A stretch of 18,784 bases of DNA from Steroidobacteraceae bacterium (GCA_013044085.1 JABEVI010000094.1:1-18784), one strand, 5' to 3'. Shown: positions 8,440-16,837, counted from the first letter of the stretch. Made by a program: numbers and translations. Notes: generated by a model from the sequence alone, not told the origin.

Positions 8440-10652
8440 TGCGCCGCTATGGCGCGACCGCGTTCGCCGGCGTCGGCGTCGCTCTGTGGCTCGCTGCGCT
8501 GCTGTTGCTGGCTTCCGCCGCCCAGAATTCCGAGAAATTCGACCAGTGGCTGCCGTGGATCCTGCTGATCAACATCGCGGGCCTGCTGACATTGTGCGTG
8601 CTGCTGGTCGGCAAACTCCTCGGTCTCGCGCGCGAATATCGGCGCAACGTGCCGGGTTCGCGCATGAAGACCCGCACCGTGGCCGTGTTCAGCGCCCTCG
8701 CGGTTGGACCGATTCTGGTCGTCTTCTATTTCGCGCTGCAGTTCTTGAACCGCGGCATCGACAGCTGGTTCGAACTCGAGGTGAGTCAGGGCCTGAAGGA
8801 TACGCGCAATCTTTCGCAGGCCGCTCTCGACTCCCGTGTGCGTGATTTTCGGCGAAATACCGCGGCGGTTGCGCATTCTCTGGCGGGCTTGTCGGATTTC
8901 GACCTGATAACGACGCTCGATCGGGCGCGTCGCGAGAGCACCGCGACGGAATTCACCGTGGTCGGTCCGCGGATGCGGATCCTCGCGACCAGTTCGGATC
9001 GTCCGATCGATTCAGTGCCGCTGCCGGCGACCCGGGAGATGATGCTGCAGGTACGCCGCGGGCACTCGTATGCGAGTCTGGACACCGATTCCTCCGGCGG
9101 TTATGTGATCCGGGCGGCTTCGCCAATCGACACGAACGGCGATCCGGCATCGCGTGTCCTGGTCGCGCTGTATCCGGTGCCCCAGCAGCTCAGTGAACTC
9201 GCCGACACGGTGCAGCGATCCTATACCCAGTACGCAAACCTCGTGCAGCTGCGGCGGCCGCTGAAGTCGACCTTTACGCTGATCTTGAGCTTCGTCGTCT
9301 TGCTGTCTCTGCTCGCCGCGGTGTACGGAGCGTTCTTCGCCGCGCAACGACTGGTGCAGCCCGTCCAGGATCTGATCGCCGGCACCCGCGCGGTCGCGCG
9401 GGGCGACTTCGATACGCAGTTGCCCCTGCCATCGCGTGATGAGCTCGGCTTCCTGGTGACCTCGTTCAATGAGATGACCAAACGGCTTGCCCGTGCGCGT
9501 CTCGAGGCGCGCCGCAGCCAGCAGGCCGTGGAGGCTGAGCGCGCCGGTCTCGCCGTGATCCTCGCGCGCCTGTCGACCGGCGTGGTCGCACTCGAGTCGG
9601 ACATGCGCGTGCGTACGGCGAACCAGGCGGCAAGCGCGATTCTCGGCGTCGACCTCGAAGGCGCCGTCGGTAGGCGGTTCGACGAATCGTTCAGCGATGT
9701 GGCGTTCTTTACGCAGTTTCTCGGCGCGGTCAAGCTCCATCTGGCCGCGCAAGAGCTCGATTGGCGCGAGCAGCTCGATCTGCCCTCGGACGCCGGCAGG
9801 CGAGTGCTGATGTGCGCATGCACGGCATTGCCGAACGACGTCGGCGCCGCGCCGGGCGTCGTCCTGGTTTTCGACGACATCACGACGTTGTTGCAGGCGC
9901 AGCGGGATGCCGCCTGGGGCGAAGTCGCCCGTCGGCTCGCTCATGAGATCAAGAATCCGCTGACGCCCATCCAATTGTCGGCCGAGCGCATGCGGCGCAA
10001 ATTCCTCGGCAGCATGAACGCCCAGGATGCGCAGGTGCTCGAGCGTGCGACGCACACGATCGTCTCGCAGGTCGATGCGATGAAGCAGATGGTCAATGCG
10101 TTCAGCGAATACGCGCGCGCGCCAGATCTGCATTTCGCGCGCTTCGACCTGAATCAATTGGTCACCGAGGTCGTCGACCTATACCGTGCGCAGGCCAACA
10201 ACATCGATCTTAAGCTGCAGCTCGATCCTCATCTGCCGGAGGTATCGGCCGACCGGGTGCGCATCCGGCAGATCCTCAATAATCTGATCACCAACTCCTT
10301 CGAGGCACTGGAGGGTCGGGACGAGGCCCGCGTCGACATCGAGACCCGGCTCCTCGAGGAGGGCCCCAAACCGGTCGCGACGGTCGTGGTCGCGGACACC
10401 GGACCGGGCTTCCAGCGGGACTTGATCGGTACGGTCTTCGATCCGTACGTGACCAGCAAGCCGAAGGGCACCGGCCTTGGACTTGCAATCGTCAAAAAGA
10501 TTGTCGAGGAACACGGCGGGCACATAGAAGCGGATAATCGGCCGACGGGTGGAGCCCGTGTGAGGATATTTTTGCCGTTGATCGAGGCCTCTCGCCCGGG
10601 CGGCGGTGTGCGCGATCAGCGCAAGGGCGAACAAAGGAGAGAACGGGTATGA
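8394..10652 (+). CDS. ntrY: NtrY-type membrane sensor histidine kinase
   Basis: A 752-residue sensor kinase of the NtrY class. Hydrophobic segments at about 22-43, 53-76 and 97-118 form an N-terminal membrane bundle, followed by an extracytoplasmic sensor region (about 119-290) and a fourth span (292-314). Next come a HAMP domain (about 315-370), a PAS-like domain (about 385-500) and HisKA with RRLAHEIKNPLTP (phospho-acceptor His517). The HATPase domain has N-box ILNNLITNS (627-635), G1 DTGPG (668-672) and G2 GTGLGLA (692-698). All catalytic motifs are intact. The ATG at 8394 overlaps DUF4390 by 46 bp and has no clear Shine-Dalgarno; TTG at 8412, GTG at 8421 or GTG at 8439 are alternatives. 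It should phosphorylate the next gene's product. Nitrogen sensing is not shown here, and NtrYX systems also act in redox and envelope control. Confidence 0.92.
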   Translation: MASREQLVYVDAKALVRRYGATAFAGVGVALWLAALLLLASAAQNSEKFDQWLPWILLINIAGLLTLCVLLVGKLLGLAREYRRNVPGSRMKTRTVAVFSALAVGPILVVFYFALQFLNRGIDSWFELEVSQGLKDTRNLSQAALDSRVRDFRRNTAAVAHSLAGLSDFDLITTLDRARRESTATEFTVVGPRMRILATSSDRPIDSVPLPATREMMLQVRRGHSYASLDTDSSGGYVIRAASPIDTNGDPASRVLVALYPVPQQLSELADTVQRSYTQYANLVQLRRPLKSTFTLILSFVVLLSLLAAVYGAFFAAQRLVQPVQDLIAGTRAVARGDFDTQLPLPSRDELGFLVTSFNEMTKRLARARLEARRSQQAVEAERAGLAVILARLSTGVVALESDMRVRTANQAASAILGVDLEGAVGRRFDESFSDVAFFTQFLGAVKLHLAAQELDWREQLDLPSDAGRRVLMCACTALPNDVGAAPGVVLVFDDITTLLQAQRDAAWGEVARRLAHEIKNPLTPIQLSAERMRRKFLGSMNAQDAQVLERATHTIVSQVDAMKQMVNAFSEYARAPDLHFARFDLNQLVTEVVDLYRAQANNIDLKLQLDPHLPEVSADRVRIRQILNNLITNSFEALEGRDEARVDIETRLLEEGPKPVATVVVADTGPGFQRDLIGTVFDPYVTSKPKGTGLGLAIVKKIVEEHGGHIEADNRPTGGARVRIFLPLIEASRPGGGVRDQRKGEQRRERV

Positions 10653-12010
10653 CCGCGTCGAGAATTCTGGTGGTCGATGACGAGGCGGATATCCGCGAAC
10701 TGTTGCAGGAGATCCTGACCGAGGAGGGCTATGAGGTGGACGTCGCCTCCAATGCCGCGGAAGCGCGCGCGGCGCGCATCGGACGAGTCCATGACCTGGT
10801 GCTGCTCGACATCTGGATGCCCGATACCGATGGCATCACGCTGTTGCGCGAGTGGTCCGAGACCCGCGGCTACGATTGTCCCGTGGTGATGATGTCGGGC
10901 CATGGTACGGTCGAGACCGCGGTCGAAGCGACGCGTCTGGGGGCGTTCGATTTCGTCGAGAAGCCGCTCTCGCTCACCAAGCTGCTGCGCACGGTGGAAC
11001 GTGCCCTCGACGCCGGCCGGCGCAAGCGCATGGCGACGCGCGCCCAGCCCGGCGCGCTCGCGGTGCCGATCGGCAAGGGACGCGTGACGCAGTTGCTGCG
11101 CGAGCAGGTGCAACAGGTCGCGCCCAGCAATTCGTCGGTGCTGCTCGTCGGCGAGTCGGGCTCCGGACGTGAAGCCTACGCCCGTTATCTGCACGGTCTG
11201 AGCGCGCGCGCATCGCGACCCTTCACGGTCGTCGTTGCAGCCAGTCTGGCCGCCGACCCGGCGGTCGCATTGTTCGGTGCGGAACGTGACGGGCGGATCG
11301 AGGCGGGCGCGCTCGAGCGCGCAGCCGGGGGCACGCTGTATCTGAACGGCCTGGAGGACTTGAACGCCCATGCGCAGCGGCTCCTGATCGGCGTGATCGA
11401 GCAACGATCCTACAGCCGCATCGGTGGTACCGAGAGTCTCGCGCTCGACGTGCGCTGGGTGAGCGGTGTGCTGGACGGTTTCGACCAGCGTGGCGGCCCC
11501 GAGCCGTTGCGCCGTGATTTACTCGCCCACCTGGGCGTGATCACGCTGCGGGTGCCGCCGCTGCGGGACTATGCGGAGGACGTGCCGGATCTCCTGCGCT
11601 ACTACGTCGATCGGCTCGTCGACGATCAGCACCTGCCGCTGCGCCGCTTCAGTGTCGCCGCGCAGAATCGACTGCGCAACTATCCGTGGCCGGGCAACGT
11701 GAACGAACTGAAAAATCTCGTGCAGCGCGTGTTGATTCTCGGCAGCGGCGAGGAGATCGGCCTCGAAGAAGCCGAGCGAGAGCTCGCCGAGAAGCGCACT
11801 GCCGACGAGCCGCTCGTCAAGCAGGATTTGCTGGCCTTGCCGCTGCGCGAGGCGCGAGAGCAGTTCGAGAGAGCCTATCTTCAGCAACAACTGCTGCTTT
11901 GCAACGGCAAAGTCGGTCAATTGGCGAAGCGTGTCGGCATGGAGAGGACGCATCTTTATCGCAAGCTGCGCGCGCTTGGGGTCGATTTCCGCCAACTCGG
12001 CGAGGACTGA
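10649..12010 (+). CDS. ntrX: NtrX-type response regulator with degenerate AAA+ domain
   Basis: A 453-residue partner of the kinase, starting at ATGA over its stop codon with an AGGAGA Shine-Dalgarno. The receiver domain (1-120) is intact: acidic pair Asp10-Asp11, phospho-acceptor Asp54, Ser83 and Lys105. The Fis-type HTH near the C-terminus (about 400-445) is also intact. The central domain (about 140-365) has the fold of sigma-54 activators, keeping GGTLYL, VPPLRDYAEDVPDLL and YPWPGNVNELKN, but key residues are lost. Walker A reads GESGSGRE with Arg174 in place of lysine. Walker B reads LYLNG (Asn233, Gly234) in place of Asp-Glu. The GAFTGA loop is missing, with about six residues deleted between FG (209-210) and GGTL (227-230). 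The RL arginine of the DLyyRL motif is replaced by His294. It probably neither hydrolyses ATP nor activates sigma-54 polymerase, and acts as a conventional DNA-binding regulator. Confidence 0.9.
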   Translation: MTASRILVVDDEADIRELLQEILTEEGYEVDVASNAAEARAARIGRVHDLVLLDIWMPDTDGITLLREWSETRGYDCPVVMMSGHGTVETAVEATRLGAFDFVEKPLSLTKLLRTVERALDAGRRKRMATRAQPGALAVPIGKGRVTQLLREQVQQVAPSNSSVLLVGESGSGREAYARYLHGLSARASRPFTVVVAASLAADPAVALFGAERDGRIEAGALERAAGGTLYLNGLEDLNAHAQRLLIGVIEQRSYSRIGGTESLALDVRWVSGVLDGFDQRGGPEPLRRDLLAHLGVITLRVPPLRDYAEDVPDLLRYYVDRLVDDQHLPLRRFSVAAQNRLRNYPWPGNVNELKNLVQRVLILGSGEEIGLEEAERELAEKRTADEPLVKQDLLALPLREAREQFERAYLQQQLLLCNGKVGQLAKRVGMERTHLYRKLRALGVDFRQLGED

Positions 12011-12018
12011 GCCTCAGT
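12006..12018. repeat. 13-bp palindrome joining two convergent stop codons
   Basis: ACTGAG-C-CTCAGT spans the 3-bp gap between the ntrX stop (12008-12010) and the stop of the SPOR gene (12014-12016), giving each gene a TGA in mirror position. A one-base loop cannot form a true hairpin and no T-tract follows on either strand, so I do not call it a terminator. Transcription from both sides probably runs into the opposite gene or stops by Rho. Confidence 0.5.
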
Positions 12019-12616
12019 TGCCGACGCGTATCAGGAGCGCATTGATGTGCGCCTTGCGCAGAATGGCGCGTATGCGGTTCAGCTTACCGAGGTTCGAGAT
12101 CGGCCCGATCCGGATGCGGTGCCAGGTGTCCTTGTCGACCGAAACCTTCTGCACGCTCGACTCGACACCCTGCAGCGCGAGTTGTGCCCTGATGCGGTCG
12201 GCGTCCGCGAAATGCTTGTACGATCCGGCCTGGATCACGTAGGTCCCGGGCCGGGTCTCCGGTGCCGGGCGGACGTCGGGTTTGACCGCCTTGCTGTTGG
12301 TCGGCACGACGACCTCGAAGCTCGGCAGTATCTTGTAGAAGTCGTAGGATTTGGCCGGCATCGCCTCGACGGCGGAGGCGGCGGCGCCGGGCGCGCCGCC
12401 GGCGCGTGAGGTTGCGCCCGCGCCGGTTGCCGTCGGCGCATGCGCCCGCGGCCGCGGCCGCGTCGGCTGTTGAGGCAAGCTCGCCGGCCGGTGATTCTTC
12501 AGGTACATCAAGCCGCCGCCGATCACGATGCCAATGGCTAGAGCGGCCAGAATGCCGGCGCCGCCCGACGGTTTGGACTTGGGTTTGGGACGCCGGGTCT
12601 TGTAGTCGCGGGTCAT
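12014..12616 (-). CDS. ftsN: FtsN-like SPOR-domain cell division protein
   Basis: A 200-residue bitopic inner-membrane protein. It has a short basic cytoplasmic tail (1-16), one membrane span (about 20-38), a Pro/Ala-rich periplasmic linker (about 43-88), the conserved FtsN-like segment YDFYKILPSFEVVVP (91-105), and a C-terminal SPOR domain (about 124-200) that would bind denuded septal peptidoglycan. The ATG at 12616 lies 10 nt after the argS stop and gives the expected tail-span topology. The longer frame from 12730 is antisense-like and overlaps argS. The priA-argS-SPOR order matches that of pseudomonads and other Gammaproteobacteria. Assignment as the true divisome activator FtsN, rather than another SPOR protein, rests on this context and on the YDFY motif. 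Confidence 0.85.
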   Translation of the reverse strand: MTRDYKTRRPKPKSKPSGGAGILAALAIGIVIGGGLMYLKNHRPASLPQQPTRPRPRAHAPTATGAGATSRAGGAPGAAASAVEAMPAKSYDFYKILPSFEVVVPTNSKAVKPDVRPAPETRPGTYVIQAGSYKHFADADRIRAQLALQGVESSVQKVSVDKDTWHRIRIGPISNLGKLNRIRAILRKAHINALLIRVGN

Positions 12617-12626
12617 ACGCGGCGGC

Positions 12627-14387
12627 CTACATCGTCTCGGGCGCCGACACGCCGAGCAATTCCAGCCCGTTGCGCAGGACGATCTGCGCGGCGCGTGCGA
12701 GCACGACGCGGGCGTCGCGCAACCCGGCATCGTCGACCAGAATCTGGTGTGCGCTGTAGTTGGTATGGAAGTCGTTCGCCAGGTCGCGCAGATAATGCAC
12801 CAGCGTGTGCGGCGCCCGCTGCAGCGCCGCTTGTTCGACGGTTTCCGGGTACAGCGACAGCCGTCTGATGAGCGCGATCTCCTGTGGCTCGACGAGCCGC
12901 TCGAGCCGCTCGAGCCCGCGCTGTTCGTCGTGTTTGAGGCCGCGCTCGCGCAGTTGTCGCAGCACGCTCGTCACCCGTGCGTGCGCGTACTGGATGTAAT
13001 AAACCGGATTTTCGTTCGTCCGCGAGGCGGCGAGTTCGAGATCAAAATCCAGATGCTGATCATTGCTGCGCATCACGTAGAAGAGCCGCGCTGCGTCGTT
13101 ACCGACTTCTTTGCGCAAATCGCGCAGCGTCACGAACTCGCCGGAGCGCGTCGACATCTGGGCCTTTTCGCCGCCGCGGTACAGGGAGACGAACTGCACG
13201 AGCCGCACTTCGAAGCAGTCTGCCGGCCCGCCGAGCGCGATCAGTCCGGCTCGCAGGCGCGCAATATAGCCATGATGATCGGCGCCCCACACGTACAGCA
13301 ATTGCACGAAGCCGCGCCCCAGCTTGTCGAATACATAGGCGATGTCGGACGCAAAATAGGTTTTTACGCCGTTTTCGCGCACCATCACGCGGTCCTTCTC
13401 GTCGCCGAACGCAGTGCTCCGGAACCATAGCGCGCCGTCTTTGCGGTAGGCGTGCCCGGATTTCTCGAGTTCCGCAAGCGCCCGCGCGATGGAGCCGTCC
13501 TCTTCCAGGCCACGCTCGGAGAACCACCGGTCGAACTGCACCCCGAAGTCGCGCAGATCCTCCTGGATGTCGGCGAGGATGCCGGCGAGCGCGAAGTCGA
13601 GCACGCGCCGCAAGTCGGCGGCACCGATCAAGGTGCGCGCCCTCGCGATCAGGGCGTCGATGTAGGCGTCCTTGTCGCCGCCTTGCGCCTCGTCGGCGGG
13701 CAATTGCTCGAAAACATCGAAGGCGGAGCGCTTCAGGCCATCGCCGATGCCGGCGCGCAATGCTGTCGCGATATCGCCGATGTAGTCGCCGCGGTAGCCG
13801 TTCGCCGGAAACGCAAACCGCTCGCCGCACAGTTCCAGGTAGCGCAGCCAAGTGCTGACCGCCAGGATCTCCATCTGGCGCCCGGCGTCGTTGACGTAGT
13901 ACTCGCGCGCCACACGGTAGCCGACCGCCTCGAGGAGGTTGCCGAGCGTCGCACCGTAAGCGGCATGTCGTCCGTGGCCGACGTGCAGCGGCCCGGTCGG
14001 GTTCGCCGAGACGAATTCGAGCAGCACCGAACGGCCGGCGCCGATCCGAGAGCGGCCGAATGCTCGCGATTCGGTCAGCACGCGCGCGATCGCGGCATGA
14101 TGGGCGGAGTCGTGAAGAAAGAAATTCACGAATCCGGCGCCGGCGATCTCGACCTTCGCGACCGCCGGGTGCGCAGGCATGGCGGCGACCAGATCGGCTG
14201 CGAGCGCGCGCGGGTTGCGCCGTGCGGCCTTGGCGAGCCGCAGCGCGAGGTTGCTGGCGAAGTCGCCGTGGGCAGGGTCACGGGTACGTTCGACTTCGAT
14301 GCCCGGCGGGCGTGCATCGTGAGGAACGATATCCTCGGGAAGGGCATCCAGGGCCTGTCGCAACAAGTTTTCGATCGATTTTTGCAC
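12627..14387 (-). CDS. argS: Arginyl-tRNA synthetase
   Basis: Class I aminoacyl-tRNA synthetase that charges tRNA-Arg. The 586 residues include the N-terminal additional domain (about 1-110, with DFASNLALRLAK), the HIGH-type signature ANPTGPLHVGHGRHA (128-142, core HVGH at 135-138) and a KMSKS-position motif AQMSTRSG (409-416). Many ArgRS enzymes lack the canonical lysine there. The C-terminal anticodon-binding helices include NPVYYIQYAHARV (460-472) and ANDFHTNYSAHQIL near residues 550-563. The start is GTG at 14387, with GAGCGGAA upstream as a weak Shine-Dalgarno. It lies 55 bp after priA, and the SPOR gene follows within 10 bp, consistent with one operon. Confidence 0.97.
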   Translation of the reverse strand: MQKSIENLLRQALDALPEDIVPHDARPPGIEVERTRDPAHGDFASNLALRLAKAARRNPRALAADLVAAMPAHPAVAKVEIAGAGFVNFFLHDSAHHAAIARVLTESRAFGRSRIGAGRSVLLEFVSANPTGPLHVGHGRHAAYGATLGNLLEAVGYRVAREYYVNDAGRQMEILAVSTWLRYLELCGERFAFPANGYRGDYIGDIATALRAGIGDGLKRSAFDVFEQLPADEAQGGDKDAYIDALIARARTLIGAADLRRVLDFALAGILADIQEDLRDFGVQFDRWFSERGLEEDGSIARALAELEKSGHAYRKDGALWFRSTAFGDEKDRVMVRENGVKTYFASDIAYVFDKLGRGFVQLLYVWGADHHGYIARLRAGLIALGGPADCFEVRLVQFVSLYRGGEKAQMSTRSGEFVTLRDLRKEVGNDAARLFYVMRSNDQHLDFDLELAASRTNENPVYYIQYAHARVTSVLRQLRERGLKHDEQRGLERLERLVEPQEIALIRRLSLYPETVEQAALQRAPHTLVHYLRDLANDFHTNYSAHQILVDDAGLRDARVVLARAAQIVLRNGLELLGVSAPETM

Positions 14388-14442
14388 TTGCGATTCCGCT
14401 CAATGTCCGTCCGCCTGGGGCGGGCAGTTTACCCGAAAGTGC

Positions 14443-16665
14443 TCAATCGACTTCGAGCGGATCGACGTCAACCGACCAACGCAGTCCCGGCGGCACGGCG
14501 AGTCCCTCCACCCTCGGCAGCCAGGCGCCGAGGAATCGCTGCAAGGCCGGCCGGTCGTCCGCTTCGATCAACAGGTGTGCCCGATAGCGGTCGGCCCGCC
14601 TCGCGATCTGTGCGCTCGCCGGGCCGAGGATGCGGGCGGGTACTCCCCGTGCCGGCTGATGCGGTTCGCCAGAGCCGAGGGCCGCGGCGCCGCGCAGGAA
14701 GGCATCGAGCCGTGCCGGATCCTTCGCGTCGGCGCGCAGCAGCGCAAGCCGTGAATAAGGGGGCCACCGGGCCGCACGGCGCTCGGCGAGAGCGCTCGTG
14801 GCGAAGGCGTCATACCCCTCTCCGGTCAGCAGTTCGAGCAAAGGATGGTCGGGAAACTCGGTCTGGATCAACACCTCACCCGCTCGCGCGGCGCGTCCGG
14901 CTCGACCCGCGACTTGAACGATCGTTTGCGCGAGCCGCTCGGCGGCGCGGTAGTCGGTTGCGAACAGGCCTTGGTCGGCGTTCAGGATCACGACCAGGCT
15001 GACATCTGGAAAGTGGTGTCCCTTGGTCAGCATTTGCGTGCCGACGAGGATGCGTGCGTCACCGCTGTGCACGCGCTCGAGCACCGCGTCGGCCGCTCCG
15101 CGCGCCCCGGCCGTGTCCCGGTCGAGTCGGGCGCGTGCGTAACCGGGGAAGAGCCGTTCGAGGGTCTCTTCGATGCGCTCCGTGCCCTGGCCAACCGGGT
15201 GCAGCGTCTTCCCGCAGGCTTCGCAGACCTGTGTGGCCGCACGTTGCGCGCCGCAGTGATGGCAGCGCAACTGCGCCGCTCGCCGATGAAGCGTCATGCG
15301 CGCATCGCAATGCGTGCAACTGGCGACCCAGCGGCAGGCGCTGCAGTACAGAGCCGGTGCGTAGCCGCGCCGATTCAAGAACACGATCACCTGACCGCCG
15401 GCGCCGAGATGCGCGCTCATCGCGCCGATTGCCGCCTGGGAAAAGCCCCCCTCGACCGGCTGGCGACGCATATCCACGAGAGTCATCTTCGAGGCTCGCG
15501 CCACGCCCGGACGCTCCGGCAGTGAGAGCCTCGCGTAGCGTCCCTGCAGGACATTATCGAGGCTTTCGAGCGAGGGCGTCGCCGAACCGAGGATGATCGG
15601 CACACCGGCCCGCTGGGCCCGCAATACCGCGAGGTCTCGGGCCGAATACCGGAATCCTTCCTGTTGTTTGTAGGACGGGTCGTGTTCCTCATCGACGATG
15701 ATCATCGCGAGTCGCGTCAGGGACGCGAAGACCGCCGAGCGCGTGCCGATAACGACGCGCGCCTCGCCGCTGCGGGCCCGTCGCCAGGCGTCGCGCCGCT
15801 CGCTGCCGGACATCGCCGAATGCAGAACCGCCGGTGGGACTTCGAAGCGCTGCCGAAAGCGGGCCACCAGCTGCGGAGTGAGCGAAATTTCCGGCACCAG
15901 CACCAGTGCTTGACCGCCATCGGCGATCGCCGCGGCGATCGCGCGCAGATACACTTCGGTTTTGCCGCTGCCCGTCACGCCGTGCAACAGGTGTGCAGCA
16001 AAGCGCGATCCGGGTGTCAGGATGGCGGCAAGAGCATGCCGTTGTGCGTCGGTCAAGACGACTTCGGACGGCCGCATTGCGGGAGCGTCCCGTGGCAGCG
16101 TGTTCTCGGCGTTTTGCACCGGCACCGTCTGAATCCAACCGCGACCTTCGGCGGCGCGCAGTTGCGCGGGTGTGAATTCGCCTGCCAGGGCCTCAGTCGT
16201 GCGGGCGGTGGATGTTGCGAGTCGTGCAAGTAGTGCGCGTTGTCGCGGTGCCCGCCGGCCCGACGGCGACTGTACCTCGGACTGTCCGGCGGCAGTCAAT
16301 TCCCAGGTGGTGCGCTGTTCCTCGATCGGCCGACCGTCGCTCAGTCCGGCTGGCAGGGCTGCAGCGAACACTTCGCCGATCGGATGGTGGTAGTAGTCGG
16401 CGGCCCATCGCAACAGCATGAACGTGACCAGGTCGAAGACCGGCTGTCGATCGAGTACTTCGCGCACGGCCTTGAGCCGGGCTGGCGCGACGCTCGACTC
16501 CTCTGCGAGCGCGATGACGATGCCGACCCGCAATTTGTTGCCGAAGGGCACCCGCACACGCATCCCCGGCAGAATCGGTGTGTCGGCTTCGGCTGACGCC
16601 CGCGGTGGGGGTAAATAGTCGAATAGCCGCCGTAGCGGCGCGTCGATCGCAACCTGCAGAATCAT
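14443..16665 (-). CDS. priA: Primosomal protein N' (replication restart helicase PriA)
   Basis: Recognises stalled forks and D-loops and reloads the replicative helicase. The 740 residues show an N-terminal 3'-end-binding region (about 1-105), Walker A GVTGSGKT (229-236), Walker B with DEEH (325-328), and helicase motif GSATPS (360-365). Eight cysteines form two zinc sites (C441, C444, C450, C453, C468, C471, C481, C484). Helicase motifs V-VI include GTQMLTKGHHFPDV and QVAGRAGRA. The ATG at 16665 gives the standard start MILQVAIDAPLRRLFDYLPP. There is no strong Shine-Dalgarno; GAAAC lies just upstream. Two inverted DnaA-box sequences lie 11-33 bp before the start, which suggests DnaA-linked control. 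It heads the priA-argS-SPOR run. Confidence 0.97.
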   Translation of the reverse strand: MILQVAIDAPLRRLFDYLPPPRASAEADTPILPGMRVRVPFGNKLRVGIVIALAEESSVAPARLKAVREVLDRQPVFDLVTFMLLRWAADYYHHPIGEVFAAALPAGLSDGRPIEEQRTTWELTAAGQSEVQSPSGRRAPRQRALLARLATSTARTTEALAGEFTPAQLRAAEGRGWIQTVPVQNAENTLPRDAPAMRPSEVVLTDAQRHALAAILTPGSRFAAHLLHGVTGSGKTEVYLRAIAAAIADGGQALVLVPEISLTPQLVARFRQRFEVPPAVLHSAMSGSERRDAWRRARSGEARVVIGTRSAVFASLTRLAMIIVDEEHDPSYKQQEGFRYSARDLAVLRAQRAGVPIILGSATPSLESLDNVLQGRYARLSLPERPGVARASKMTLVDMRRQPVEGGFSQAAIGAMSAHLGAGGQVIVFLNRRGYAPALYCSACRWVASCTHCDARMTLHRRAAQLRCHHCGAQRAATQVCEACGKTLHPVGQGTERIEETLERLFPGYARARLDRDTAGARGAADAVLERVHSGDARILVGTQMLTKGHHFPDVSLVVILNADQGLFATDYRAAERLAQTIVQVAGRAGRAARAGEVLIQTEFPDHPLLELLTGEGYDAFATSALAERRAARWPPYSRLALLRADAKDPARLDAFLRGAAALGSGEPHQPARGVPARILGPASAQIARRADRYRAHLLIEADDRPALQRFLGAWLPRVEGLAVPPGLRWSVDVDPLEVD

Positions 16666-16675
16666 AGCGTTTCAG

Positions 16676-16698
16676 TTTTCCACAATCGCTGTGGATAA
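16676..16698. promoter_or_regulatory. Pair of inverted DnaA boxes upstream of priA
   Basis: TTTTCCACA on the plus strand (16676-16684) fits the relaxed DnaA-box consensus TTWTNCACA. TTATCCACA on the minus strand (16690-16698) is the perfect high-affinity box. They face each other across 5 bp; the shared core TCCACA/TGTGGA is a 6-bp inverted repeat. A weaker match, TTCTCAACA (minus, 16702-16710), follows 12 bp on. The position right next to the priA start suggests regulation of priA by DnaA; binding is inferred. Confidence 0.6.
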
Positions 16699-16747
16699 GT
16701 CTGTTGAGAAACCGGGATCATGAGGTCCAAGTGCCCGTCTTGTTTCG

Positions 16748-16801
16748 AGTCTCGCTGATTTGGCGAAAAACTGGCCTCATTTTCATAAAGTCTCGTCATT
16801 T
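16748..16801. repeat. Imperfect direct repeat before the sigma-factor locus
   Basis: AGTCTCGCTGATTT begins at 16748 and AGTCTCGTCATTT begins at 16789, 41 bp apart, or about four helical turns. The first seven bases and the closing ATTT are shared. It could be a regulator's double site or chance; no known operator is recognised. Confidence 0.35.
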
Positions 16802-16824
16802 CAATAAGTTGCAGATCTCTCTGT

Positions 16825-16830
16825 AGGAGG
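16825..16830 (+). promoter_or_regulatory. Consensus Shine-Dalgarno AGGAGG before a small ORF
   Basis: TAGGAGGGG contains the full AGGAGG, complementary to the 16S rRNA tail, with 7 nt to the ATG at 16838. It is among the best ribosome binding sites seen in the window, stronger than those of most neighbouring genes. Confidence 0.6.
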
Positions 16831-16837
16831 GGTTGAG

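Noticed and set aside
9012..10157. 381-codon minus-strand ORF inside ntrY
   Set aside because: Antisense shadow of HAMP, PAS and HisKA coding sequence.
14411..14423. CCGCC-TGG-GGCGG hairpin between priA and argS as a terminator
   Set aside because: Only a 5-bp stem with a 3-nt loop, no U-tract, and it lies inside an apparent operon.
13452..15002. 516-codon plus-strand ORF across argS and priA
   Set aside because: Runs antisense through two certain genes and the gap between them; low-complexity Arg/Ala content and no domain.
16704..16732. Sigma-70 promoter with TTGAGA as -35
   Set aside because: No acceptable -10 hexamer at 16-18 nt spacing.
16764..16797. ECF autoregulatory promoter (AAC at 16769, CGTC at 16794) before the sigma factor
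   Set aside because: Spacing of 22 nt between the elements is too long for ECF promoters.
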